Assembly (NCBI GenBank): GCA_964446485.1
Contig: CAYUOU010000022.1
Coordinates: forward strand, 1 to 52,843
From: JBDRRP01 sp964446485
Lineage (GTDB): Bacteria > Desulfobacterota > Desulfobacteria > Desulfobacterales > JBDRRP01
Direction of reading: 5' to 3'
DNA: 52,843 nucleotides
The translations under genes and the position numbers were made by a program. Positions 37,201-44,388 of this stretch are shown in pieces; position 1 is the first letter of the stretch, and every line of letters starts with the position of its first letter. The notes below the pieces were generated by a model that saw only the letters and a list, made by a program, of their open reading frames with translations, searched no databases and was not told where the DNA came from.

Positions 37201-37289
37201 CGGTGCCAGCCGATACCAAACAGGGCAAGTGTGAATATCGTGAAGACAGCGATGGACACAATGGGGCGTTTAGCGGTTCTCATGCTCAT
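34221..37289 (-). CDS. MMPL-type exporter fused to a methyltransferase
   Basis: This is a 1022-residue fusion. Residues 1 to about 800 form an RND/MMPL lipid transporter: a first helix (about 10-27), a periplasmic domain, helices in two groups of five to six, and a second periplasmic domain, as in the exporters of aryl-polyene loci. Residues about 806-1022 form a class I SAM-dependent methyltransferase, with motif I VIDIGAGYGVPG (about 852-863), GIEPDPG and MLDMVHYL. In standard loci the two functions are separate genes. A cytoplasmic methyltransferase tied to the exporter suggests methylation at the point of export. Two ATGs (37289, 37283) are possible and neither has a clear ribosome site. 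Confidence 0.88.
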   Translation of the reverse strand: MSMRTAKRPIVSIAVFTIFTLALFGIGWHRLDIDTDVMKALPTDDPVIADALAIFNAHPIQDQLTIDIGLKPPDTDRLAVYAEYTEAALRESGLFAQVGMAGFEEAGLELVSHMLDHMPLLFSGKDLAEGVTPRLSPAFISERLRGIQIQLAGMEGIGQLAFFEQDPLGLRELVLSRLRHLAPSDQVQYIAGRLFSADGAHVMVMARPRVPGTDTGFARRLAATLKTIETGVIERLGGDGVTFTPMGAYRAALDNETIIRKDVQKAITLATVGIAILLLITFPRPYIGLIALLPAVWGACIAFFIYSLFYDAISIMVLGFGGAILSITVDHGITYLLFADQPEKTFGRESAREARAVGLLAVLTTAGAFFALAFSGFPMLSQLGTFTALGIISSFLTIHTVLPKIIPELPAAKARTLPLQRLADLLMQTGRPGAIAAIMATVGLMWFAWPQFNVNLSAMNTVSPATQAAERLFMTVWGDTFSRTFLMMQAPSLEALQDKNDALMAELRGHGNADGEFSGFIPSMVFPGRQAASRNAAAWSVFWDDRRIAAVSETLVREAAAIGFSTQAFKPFLHKLTATQSLAAVPIPPSLYQLMGISEASGNGSWNQFLTFSTPPSKEISLASPLKPYGRVFEPTAFSRHFGGLLFATFLKMAAMVVISVVGLLAIFFLDIRLTIISLAPVAFAMVCTLGILNLIGHPLDIPALMLAIIVFGMGIDYSLLLVSAYQRYRDIAHPYFQIVRLAVLMAAISTLIGFGVLGTATHGMLRSAGMMSVIGISSALAGAFLLLPPLLSWHFSRQPQPTGGILTKRVLARYAHMEAYPRMFARFKLRLDPLFSEIMGLLPEAAGIHSVIDIGAGYGVPGCLAAETYPRAHIYGIEPDPGRASVAKRALGNRGTIVVGAAPMLPPEGAQADLVMMLDMVHYLSEVDLAETANRIFNVMAPGAPLIVRATIPPPGKKTLAYRLENFRLALAGITPVFRDPDVLVGLFGRAGFTNDRSLTSGTAGDLVWLRFYKSGKAAAV

Positions 37290-37318
37290 TGCAGTAGAGA
37301 ATATCTGTAGCTGAATGC

Positions 37319-38017
37319 CTAATTAAGCATCCACGAAAGAAGGAGTGCCACTGCAACCACGTGGCCTATGACGATGGGCCAGCGGTATCGGTGGTACCAC
37401 TCGTTGGTTTTTTGTATACGTTTGAGGCCGCCGCACACGCGACGCCACCGGTCGAGGTTTTTCAGTCGCTGGTTGTCCGTTGCGGCATCGCTTTGAAAGG
37501 CAAACGACGGATAAACCATGTACGTCGTCGGTGCCAAGCGTTGCAGCATAACATCATAGGGTAGCCGTTGCCATGTCATATCTGAAATGCGCTGACCCAG
37601 ACGTTGATTGACGGCATACGCGTGTGCCAAGCTGCGGTATTTCACTTTCAACACCGAAGGGTTTCCCGTGTGCCAGGAGCGTGACACCAACCCCCCGAAG
37701 ATCAAAAGTTCCCACTCCCTGCCGGAGCGCAAATAGTCAATCGCACTGTTTAAACGCTCTGGGCTGTAGCGCTCGATCACGACGTCGTCTTCAAACACTG
37801 CGATACGAGAGGCACCCGCAGCGAGGCCCTCGCGAATGCAGGCCTGATGCGACTCGAATATGCCCTGCTCCGGGTCCACGGAATGGCGATGCGCCGCGTG
37901 AAAGATCACCCTATCCAGGAGGCATAGATGACGAAAGGCATTTTCAGCCGACCGGCGCCGCTCAGGCCGCCCATGAAGAGTGATGCAATATATCCGATCA
38001 AAATAATCCCACGCCAT
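37319..38017 (-). CDS. GT25-family glycosyltransferase with C-terminal membrane anchor
   Basis: This 232-residue protein resembles LPS-type GT25 transferases. The start FDRIYCITLHGRPERR carries the conserved family N-terminus, FEDDV (75-79) is the metal-binding DxD-like motif, and a late block YPSFAFQSDAATDN follows. A hydrophobic helix at the extreme C-terminus (about 214-230) would tether it to the inner membrane. It could add a sugar to the lipid or polyene product. It starts after a 218-bp gap and is followed 29 bp later by the MMPL-methyltransferase gene. Confidence 0.85.
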   Translation of the reverse strand: MAWDYFDRIYCITLHGRPERRRSAENAFRHLCLLDRVIFHAAHRHSVDPEQGIFESHQACIREGLAAGASRIAVFEDDVVIERYSPERLNSAIDYLRSGREWELLIFGGLVSRSWHTGNPSVLKVKYRSLAHAYAVNQRLGQRISDMTWQRLPYDVMLQRLAPTTYMVYPSFAFQSDAATDNQRLKNLDRWRRVCGGLKRIQKTNEWYHRYRWPIVIGHVVAVALLLSWMLN

Positions 38018-38235
38018 CCTGAGCCTTGTCCACCGCCACGGATATTCCTTTGGCAGCGCCTGTCAGGTTTTATATCATTATGTAAAAATCCGGCCCGCCG
38101 CCCATGACCCTGCCGGTTTGCGGCCACTTCCGGTTGACGGTGCCGAAGCCTGATGATTATAACGTTACAGTATCATGAGCGCCCCGCACCTGCCACAAAG
38201 CGGACCTGCCCATGCCCACATGAAAGCGTCGTAAG

Positions 38236-38679
38236 ATGAACATGCATCGGATCATACAGAAGATTGCCGCACGCCCCGCCTTTCAGTCGGCAATCGCCGA
38301 CCGTGCCGATTTGAACGCTTTCAAAGCGAGGCCTTCCCTGCGCATTCTCTTGGGCGTGTTTCTCATCGCATTTAGCTATGTCATCGGATGGCCGCTTGTC
38401 GGGGCCCTGGGGACGCTCGCCATCATCTGGAAGGAACCGCTTATCGCTGTTATCGGCGGTCCCCTGGCTTATGGACTTTCCCATGTGGTGTTTCTGATGG
38501 GAATGTATCTTGCCGGCGCCAAATACGCCCGGATATTCTTCCGCTGGACCGCACGCGTGGCTGTGGAATATCTTCTTGATCGGTTTCCTCCGCCCGATTC
38601 CAGCCCTTCTGGTGAAGCTCCGGCACCTCCCGCGCATCAGCCGTCGGCAACGGCACCGTCAAACAGTGTAAAAAGGTGA
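38236..38679 (+). CDS. Small two-helix membrane protein
   Basis: This 147-residue protein is not recognised. A basic N-terminus (about 1-35) is followed by two or three hydrophobic segments (about 37-66 and 68-95), then an amphipathic helix (ARIFFRWTARVAVEYLLDRF) and a proline/serine-rich tail. It lies on the strand opposite to its neighbours, interrupting the leftward arm between the dehydratase/PPTase and glycosyltransferase genes, and its end overlaps the former by 43 bp. Coding quality and helix pattern make it believable as a gene. ATGs at 38236 and 38242 are both possible. Confidence 0.65.
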   Translation: MNMHRIIQKIAARPAFQSAIADRADLNAFKARPSLRILLGVFLIAFSYVIGWPLVGALGTLAIIWKEPLIAVIGGPLAYGLSHVVFLMGMYLAGAKYARIFFRWTARVAVEYLLDRFPPPDSSPSGEAPAPPAHQPSATAPSNSVKR

Positions 38680-40142
38680 TTTTCCAGCAGTTCATGCCAG
38701 ACCATCCATGAACCGCGCCGTTGTACAAGAATCCGGCTTCTCCCCTTACCGATAGACGTTACCTGAACCTGGCTCATGGCTTCGCCCAATGTCATCCCCA
38801 ATGCTTTGGCCGTCGCCTCTTTCGCTGTCCACACGCGGATCGCCGCCTGTATCGGCTCCATTGAAGTTGCATCTACTAGTGATTGCTCGCTTGAAGACAT
38901 GTAAATGTCTCGTGTTTTCAGCGCCCGTTGCGTCACCGGTTCTACATCAACACCAATGGCCGTCTCACCGGCCACGGCGATGGCGAAACGGCTGTCGTGG
39001 GCTACTGAGCAATGTGATGCTGGCGGGCATAAGGGCTTGGGGTGGTCGGCCGATGCAGTGACGATGTTGTCGGCAGGGACAGACCGCCAATCCGCGGAGA
39101 GATTCCTGGCGAGCCCCTTGCAGGCAATCCGGGCGGCTAAAAAACTGCGTTGCCGTTGCCTCCCCAGATTATTGAATCGTTCGGCTTCAACAGATGACAG
39201 TGCATTGCGAGCGGCGCTGGTAACTGAATCGAGTTCAACGATGCAGCATGCTTTGGCGCGATTACCGAAAAAGGCTGAGCCAGGCTCAGTAGCCCCTGCG
39301 CGGATCCAATCCGGCGGGAGCCAGCGGCCACCACTGACATCGCGCATTTCCACATCCAGCGCAGCTTCAAAAGGTGTGCCTCCCTCATCGCAGATCCAGA
39401 TATCGAAAAACAGGGACGTCGAAGAAACTGACACGGCAAACACGCGACAAAGGTAACGCTGCCCAGGCAAGGTTGGCGCAAACAGCCATCTCTGACCAAT
39501 GGCAACGGGGAAGGCCACGATGCCATGGTGGCGCTGTCCCCACACACAAGCTGCATGAAAGGCCGCATCCAGTGGGAAGGATGAACCCAGGGGAAGGCCG
39601 CCTGCCGCTGGCAGGTTAGGTGCCGACAACCATGCAAGGGCGCCGCTGGACGACACCAGTAATTTTTCTTCGATATTCCGGTATGCGGGACCGAATGGGA
39701 CCAGTTCTTCATAAACCGCCCGCGCCGAAACGGTGAAGCAGCAACCGTCAATGGTGGCGAGCCGATCCACCGGCGGAACCGCCGGGCTCTCGGTTCTGTC
39801 GAATATCAACTGACCGTGGGGTTTGTAACGGGTAATGCCGGAGTGTCCGGCGGTGACGCGCGTACACAGCGTGGCCGCCACCTTTCCTTCTTGGTGCTGA
39901 TGCAACTCGACGAATACATCGGCAGTGGTGCACTTTTCTGAGACGGTCAAAAACCTATGAAAACGCACATCGCTCATCCCCGTGACATCTGTCCCCGGCA
40001 GATTCCGGCATACTGTTTCAGCCAGCACTTGCATGGTGTCAACCGCCGGGAAAACTGCCCGGCCTTCGAAACGATGGTCCAAGTGGTGCGGCGCGATATT
40101 AAGCGCTATCGGGAGTCGAGTTACCTGGGGAAGGCGTTCCAT
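38637..40142 (-). CDS. Fused dehydratase and 4'-phosphopantetheinyl transferase
   Basis: This is a 501-residue two-part protein. Residues about 1-285 resemble the double-hotdog dehydratase of polyketide synthases. The likely catalytic His23 is in DHRFEGRAVFP and the partner Asp near 193 in LDAAFHA. Residues about 335-501 are an Sfp-type phosphopantetheinyl transferase, with GVDVEPV (397-403) and WTAKEATAK (438-446) as the magnesium and CoA-binding motifs. A dehydratase-PPTase order is known from the C-terminus of enediyne polyketide synthases; here it is a free protein. It would activate the two carrier proteins of the locus and dehydrate hydroxyacyl chains. Its start overlaps the thioesterase by 22 bp. 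Confidence 0.85.
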   Translation of the reverse strand: MERLPQVTRLPIALNIAPHHLDHRFEGRAVFPAVDTMQVLAETVCRNLPGTDVTGMSDVRFHRFLTVSEKCTTADVFVELHQHQEGKVAATLCTRVTAGHSGITRYKPHGQLIFDRTESPAVPPVDRLATIDGCCFTVSARAVYEELVPFGPAYRNIEEKLLVSSSGALAWLSAPNLPAAGGLPLGSSFPLDAAFHAACVWGQRHHGIVAFPVAIGQRWLFAPTLPGQRYLCRVFAVSVSSTSLFFDIWICDEGGTPFEAALDVEMRDVSGGRWLPPDWIRAGATEPGSAFFGNRAKACCIVELDSVTSAARNALSSVEAERFNNLGRQRQRSFLAARIACKGLARNLSADWRSVPADNIVTASADHPKPLCPPASHCSVAHDSRFAIAVAGETAIGVDVEPVTQRALKTRDIYMSSSEQSLVDATSMEPIQAAIRVWTAKEATAKALGMTLGEAMSQVQVTSIGKGRSRILVQRRGSWMVWHELLENHLFTLFDGAVADG

Positions 40143-40600
40143 AAAAAGGCCGTCTTTTCATCGATTTCCACGGGCACCCCATTCCTATTGATGGCACAGT
40201 GCCGTGTAAACCCAAGGCAGACGATCTCACCGGTGGGTTCATGAGTGATGGTATAATCAAAGGCCAGCCGCACCCGTTCCATCTCGGCCAATCGGGTGTG
40301 GATCAGCATGATGTCGTCATAGCGGAGCGGCCGGTAGTAGTCGATGCCGATCTTGATGATGGGGTAGCTGGTGCCGCTGTCCTCGATTTCCTTGTATGAA
40401 TAGGCCACATCTCTCATCAAGGAGGCGCGGCCCGCCTCAAAGTAGCGCAGATAGTTGGCATGGTAGACAACACCGGCACGATCGGTGTCCGCATACATGG
40501 TCCGCCCCGAGCACCGGTGCCAGATAAGGCCGGTGGTGGCATCCGTGACGAATCGATCGTCCTCGGTGTATGGGATTGGTTTGAATGGTTTGGGCTTCAT
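40121..40600 (-). CDS. 4HBT-type hotdog acyl thioesterase
   Basis: This is a 159-residue single-hotdog protein of the 4-hydroxybenzoyl-CoA thioesterase type. YADTDRAGVVYHANYLRYFEAGR (36-58) is the family signature, with catalytic aspartate at 38 or 40. Aryl-polyene loci carry a similar thioesterase, thought to release or edit acyl chains. The start at 40600 has AGAGGTG upstream and lies one base after the preceding ketosynthase stop. Both facts speak against the ATG at 40654. It is tightly coupled with the ketosynthase before it and the dehydratase/PPTase after it. Confidence 0.88.
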   Translation of the reverse strand: MKPKPFKPIPYTEDDRFVTDATTGLIWHRCSGRTMYADTDRAGVVYHANYLRYFEAGRASLMRDVAYSYKEIEDSGTSYPIIKIGIDYYRPLRYDDIMLIHTRLAEMERVRLAFDYTITHEPTGEIVCLGFTRHCAINRNGVPVEIDEKTAFLWNAFPR

Positions 40601-40601
40601 T

Positions 40602-41867
40602 TCATACACCTCTGAACACGATACAACAGTTGGTCCCGCCGAAGCCGAATGCATTGCTCAGGAAGTGTTCATACCGGAAGGGTCTCGCGTGGCCGGGTAC
40701 GACATCCACATCCGAAAAAGCAGGGTCCGGGATATGATTCGCCGTGGGAAGTAAAAGGCCCTGCTGCATGGCCTCGATGCCCAACGCGGCTTCGATGGCG
40801 GCAGACGCTCCCAGGGTATGCCCGATTTGAGACTTGTTTGCCGACACGGGAACGTTTGGCAGGCGATTGCCGAAAACCTCCCTCAGGCTGTCGATCTCCG
40901 TGGCGTCCCCCTTTACGGTAGACGTGCCGTGGGCATTCACGGTACCAATGTCGGCGGCGCTCAGGCCGGCATCGCTGATGGCCTCGCGAATGGCTCTTAC
41001 GATGGTTTTCTGGTTAGGCAGCGTGAAGTGAAACGCATCAGATGTCCAGCCCACGCCCATGACTTCCGCCCGGGGCGTGAGCCCATAGGCGTCGATCATT
41101 TCCGCCGCGGCCAGAACGAGGACACCGGCACCCTCGCTCAGGACGATTCCCCGCCGATCAATACTGAACGGCCGAGACGCCTGGGTGGGGTCATCCCATG
41201 CACGATCACCGGGCCCCACTTTTATCGTCGCCCACATATTGGCGAATCCCTGAATGATTTCCGGTACCAGGCAGGTCTCAACGCCGCCGGCCAAAACGAA
41301 GTCGCAGTCCCCATCGCGAATCATTCTCGCACCGGTGGCAATGGCGTGGTTGCCCGAGGCGCAGGCACCCTGGGGCGAGAATATGGGGCCGGTGAATCCC
41401 AGCTTCATGCCTGCTTTTCCGGCCGGCAGATTGGCGCACAGATTCGGCAGGAGGTATGGACTGACTTTCAGGGGCCCCCGCTGGGTGTAGTTTTCCATGG
41501 CCACCCGATATGCATCGGTGCCGTTAAGGGCCGACCCGATGAGGCAAGCCGTTCGCGGCCCGGAGTCTGCATTCATTTCCAGGCCGGCGTGCGCCAGGGC
41601 TGACTCGCACGCCAACACGGTGAGTGGAACGAAGTGAGCGTTCCAGTTGAAGGCGTCCCGCCCCTCGAGAATATTCATCGCCACGGGGTTCCAGTCCGGC
41701 AATTCCCCAACGACATCGCTTTTGGTGTTCACGGCACACCGGCTTAATTTGCTGAACCCGGCTTTCCCGGCAACAGCCGCCCGCCATGTATCATGAAGCG
41801 TGAGCCCCAGCGGGGTTACCGTTTCATAGCCCACGACAAAAACGCGTCTGTTCAATGGCGGTTTCAT
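40602..41867 (-). CDS. Beta-ketoacyl-ACP synthase (third synthase of the locus)
   Basis: This is a 421-residue FabF-like condensing enzyme with an intact active site: Cys169 in QGACASGNH, His313 in NAHGTST and His350 in SQIGHTLGAS. It would extend or initiate an ACP-bound chain by decarboxylative condensation. It follows another synthase gene after a 180-bp gap containing a hairpin, and is coupled to the thioesterase. Compared with the synthase at 42048-43298 it is clearly a separate type, so the two probably act on different chain lengths or starters. Confidence 0.92.
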   Translation of the reverse strand: MKPPLNRRVFVVGYETVTPLGLTLHDTWRAAVAGKAGFSKLSRCAVNTKSDVVGELPDWNPVAMNILEGRDAFNWNAHFVPLTVLACESALAHAGLEMNADSGPRTACLIGSALNGTDAYRVAMENYTQRGPLKVSPYLLPNLCANLPAGKAGMKLGFTGPIFSPQGACASGNHAIATGARMIRDGDCDFVLAGGVETCLVPEIIQGFANMWATIKVGPGDRAWDDPTQASRPFSIDRRGIVLSEGAGVLVLAAAEMIDAYGLTPRAEVMGVGWTSDAFHFTLPNQKTIVRAIREAISDAGLSAADIGTVNAHGTSTVKGDATEIDSLREVFGNRLPNVPVSANKSQIGHTLGASAAIEAALGIEAMQQGLLLPTANHIPDPAFSDVDVVPGHARPFRYEHFLSNAFGFGGTNCCIVFRGV

Positions 41868-41904
41868 GGAATACTCTCGATGGCGCGGTTCATATCAAAG
41901 ACAA

Positions 41905-41930
41905 AGAACGCCGAATGAAATTGGCGTTCT
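41905..41930 (-). terminator. Hairpin between the two stand-alone ketosynthase genes
   Basis: The perfect 8-bp arms AGAACGCC (41905-41912) and GGCGTTCT (41923-41930) flank a 10-base loop. On the minus strand a moderately T-rich TTGTCTTTG follows. It could be a weak terminator or an RNA-stability element setting lower expression of the downstream part. Confidence 0.35.
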
Positions 41931-42047
41931 CGTTGAATTGCATCGTCCGTTTAGAGAACCCAGCTTAAACCCGCGGCGCTCTTTTTCCATCCCTAACATG
42001 GAATAACGGGCACATCAATAAAGCGCCTGGCCCGCTGAAGGTCGCCG

Positions 42048-43298
42048 TTACGCCAGCCGTTGCAGGACCATGCAGACATTGAACCCGCCGAAGCCAAAGG
42101 CATTTTTCAATACAAACTCCTGGTTGACATGACGGCGTTCCCCCGTTCGTGCATCCAACGGTATGGCCGGATCGCAGAGGTAATTGATCGTGGGGGGCAG
42201 GAGGCTGTCGGTCATGCCTTTCAACGCAAAAACGGTTTCGATGGCACTGGCAGCGCCCATCGGGTGTCCCATCAGTGATTTGTTGGCCGTGATCGGCGGC
42301 AGCGGTCCGTCAAACAGCACCCGCAATGCATTGAACTCCACTTGGTCGCCAAGGCGCGTCGCAGCGGCATGGGCGTTTATGGCATCCACGGCCGACAGGG
42401 GAATCCCGGCGTCTGCAACGGCCTCGGCAATGCATCGTTGGACCGTGTCCTGATTGGGCGCCACAGCGTGGTACGCATCCGACGTCATCGACCACCCTGC
42501 CAAAGCAGCAATCGGTTTCAGCCCATGCGTATTGGCGAATTCCCATGTCGTCAACACCAGGCAGGCCGCACCTTCGGAGATGACAAAACCGCGCCGGTTC
42601 AGGGAAAATGGGCGACTGGCCGCCGAGGGTGGGCCCTCCGGCTCGCCTTCCTTGGGTTCATAGGCGCCTTTCATGGTGGCAAATCCCGCAACAATGGGGG
42701 GTACCAGCGGAAAATCCACAGCGCCGCATACGGCCACATCGGCTTTGTCCTGAGCCATCAGCATGGCCGCGATGGCCATCGAAGCCGCACCGGTGGCGCA
42801 GGCGGCAACCGGCGTGGTGATCGGCCCGGTGGCGCCGGTATGGATGGATATTTTGCCGGTAACCATGTTGATGCAGGCATTCGGGTTGGCGAACGGGTGG
42901 GGAAGTTTTCCCTCCGCCGCCAACTGCCGGTCCGCGCGGAGAACGGCATCGATGCCACCGATGGCTGAGCCGAACGTGACTGCGGTTCGCTCCGCGATAC
43001 CTGAGTGAATGTCAATTCCGCTCGCCGCCAACGCCCTGTCCACGCTCAGCAGGGCGTATTTGAACAATGGTGAAGTCCACTTCGCCTGCTCGCGGGGCGT
43101 GAGATACCGCGCCGGCAGATGATCGATGGAGGGCACTTCCCCGGCAATGCAGACGGGAAATCCTTCAGACAGGGGGAAGCGGGTCAGCGGTCCGACACCG
43201 CTCTCGCCCGCCAGCGCGCGGGCCCACTGTTCATCCAGGTCGAGCCCGAGTGGGGAAATCGCATCAGCGCCAACGACAACCGCTGTTTTGGGATCCAT
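42048..43298 (-). CDS. Beta-ketoacyl-ACP synthase (second synthase of the locus)
   Basis: This is a 416-residue condensing enzyme with Cys167 in VAACATGAAS, His310 in INAHAAAT and His345 in LMGHPMGAAS, so it is catalytically complete. The usual glycine-threonine after the first histidine (HGT) is replaced by HAA, which is unusual and may affect substrate choice. A polar insertion (YEPKEGEPEGPPS, 213-225) precedes the conserved RPFS. It is preceded by two radical SAM genes on the same strand, with 88 bp between. The family is certain and the substrate unknown. Confidence 0.9.
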   Translation of the reverse strand: MDPKTAVVVGADAISPLGLDLDEQWARALAGESGVGPLTRFPLSEGFPVCIAGEVPSIDHLPARYLTPREQAKWTSPLFKYALLSVDRALAASGIDIHSGIAERTAVTFGSAIGGIDAVLRADRQLAAEGKLPHPFANPNACINMVTGKISIHTGATGPITTPVAACATGAASMAIAAMLMAQDKADVAVCGAVDFPLVPPIVAGFATMKGAYEPKEGEPEGPPSAASRPFSLNRRGFVISEGAACLVLTTWEFANTHGLKPIAALAGWSMTSDAYHAVAPNQDTVQRCIAEAVADAGIPLSAVDAINAHAAATRLGDQVEFNALRVLFDGPLPPITANKSLMGHPMGAASAIETVFALKGMTDSLLPPTINYLCDPAIPLDARTGERRHVNQEFVLKNAFGFGGFNVCMVLQRLA

Positions 43299-43386
43299 GA
43301 CACCACCCGATTAAGCAACCCGGGCAAATCGCATCCATCAGGGGACGTTCAAAAGACGGATCACCCAAGGCTGGTCCGAAGGTATG

Positions 43387-44385
43387 CTACCAGGGAATAA
43401 ACTGATACAGCTTGGCAAACATTTCGTAGATTTCTATCCAGTTTTGCAAATCACGGGTGGATCTCATGTGTGCCCGTTTGTTGACCATCACCCAACTCAT
43501 GTGCGCGGCGCCGTCCTTGCATGTGCCGCAGTCGCGCGTTTCCGATGTGCAGCACCGGTGCATGGTTTTCAGGTCCGAGGCCCACCTGATGAAATTGGTC
43601 AGTCGTTTGGGCTGGGGGTCGCGGCTATCGAGCGGCGCGGTTACCGATGGGCATTCCGCCCATCCGAAATCGCGGCCCAGCATCTTACCGGAAGTGATAA
43701 TCTCGTGATAGTACTTGGAAGAAACCAGTGTGTCCGGATAGGCGTCCAGCGCGGCGTCCATCTCCTCCCTGACAGCCTTTAATTCCGCCTCGCTCCAGTG
43801 GAAGCCATCGACCCCTTCGTCGTTGGACAGCAATTGCATGTGAACCTTGAGGCCGGCATCGCGGATCTTTTTAATGATGCGTTCGGTTTTTCCCAACTGC
43901 TTTGGTGTGATCGTATACAAATAATACGCATAGGGGTCGCCGGCATAGTGCTTGCTGGATATGGAGAACGCATCCTTGCCGCGAAGGGCTTTCTCGTCCG
44001 CCTCATCTCCCCATAGAGAAATACCCACCATCATGTCGGGAAACCGCTCCCTGGGGACCTTGATCAGTCCGTTGGTGGCGCAGAACGTGGGCAGGCGACG
44101 GTAAAAGGCTTCCACCCGGTCCAGGCACAGTGTCGGTTCACCGCCGATGAGGATGGCCAGGTTTACCCCGCGTGCCATCTCAGCGTCCACGAAGGCATTC
44201 CATTTATCGATGTCGACTTCTTCCTTTGCCGCCAGGTGCTCGTTTGATGAGAAGAAAAAGCAGCCCTTGCAGCGCAGATTGCATCGATTGGTAACATCAT
44301 AAATGGAACTGCGAATGTTCAGTTTTGAAATCTTCTTATAGCGCGCGTACCAGTGGTCATCCAGCAGAGAACTAACCGTCTTCAT
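43387..44385 (-). CDS. Radical SAM protein, second of a tandem pair
   Basis: This is a 332-residue radical SAM enzyme. The cluster motif CNLRCKGC (Cys35, 39, 42) is followed by the SAM-binding ILIGGEPTL. The C-terminal third has a compact cysteine group CC-x6-C-x2-C (CCTSETRDCGTC), suggesting an additional iron-sulfur cluster. The next gene upstream encodes a paralogue with nearly the same C-terminal signature (CC-x5-C-x2-C). AGGAG six bases before the ATG overlaps the end of that gene, so they are co-translated. The position between carrier protein and ketosynthase genes suggests an acyl-chain substrate, but that is inference. Confidence 0.88.
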   Translation of the reverse strand: MKTVSSLLDDHWYARYKKISKLNIRSSIYDVTNRCNLRCKGCFFFSSNEHLAAKEEVDIDKWNAFVDAEMARGVNLAILIGGEPTLCLDRVEAFYRRLPTFCATNGLIKVPRERFPDMMVGISLWGDEADEKALRGKDAFSISSKHYAGDPYAYYLYTITPKQLGKTERIIKKIRDAGLKVHMQLLSNDEGVDGFHWSEAELKAVREEMDAALDAYPDTLVSSKYYHEIITSGKMLGRDFGWAECPSVTAPLDSRDPQPKRLTNFIRWASDLKTMHRCCTSETRDCGTCKDGAAHMSWVMVNKRAHMRSTRDLQNWIEIYEMFAKLYQFIPW

Positions 44386-44388
44386 CCA

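Noticed and set aside
34221..37289. Reading the 1022-residue MMPL protein as two genes
   Set aside because: The frame is continuous through the junction near residue 800 with no internal start preceded by a ribosome site, so a fusion is the simpler reading.
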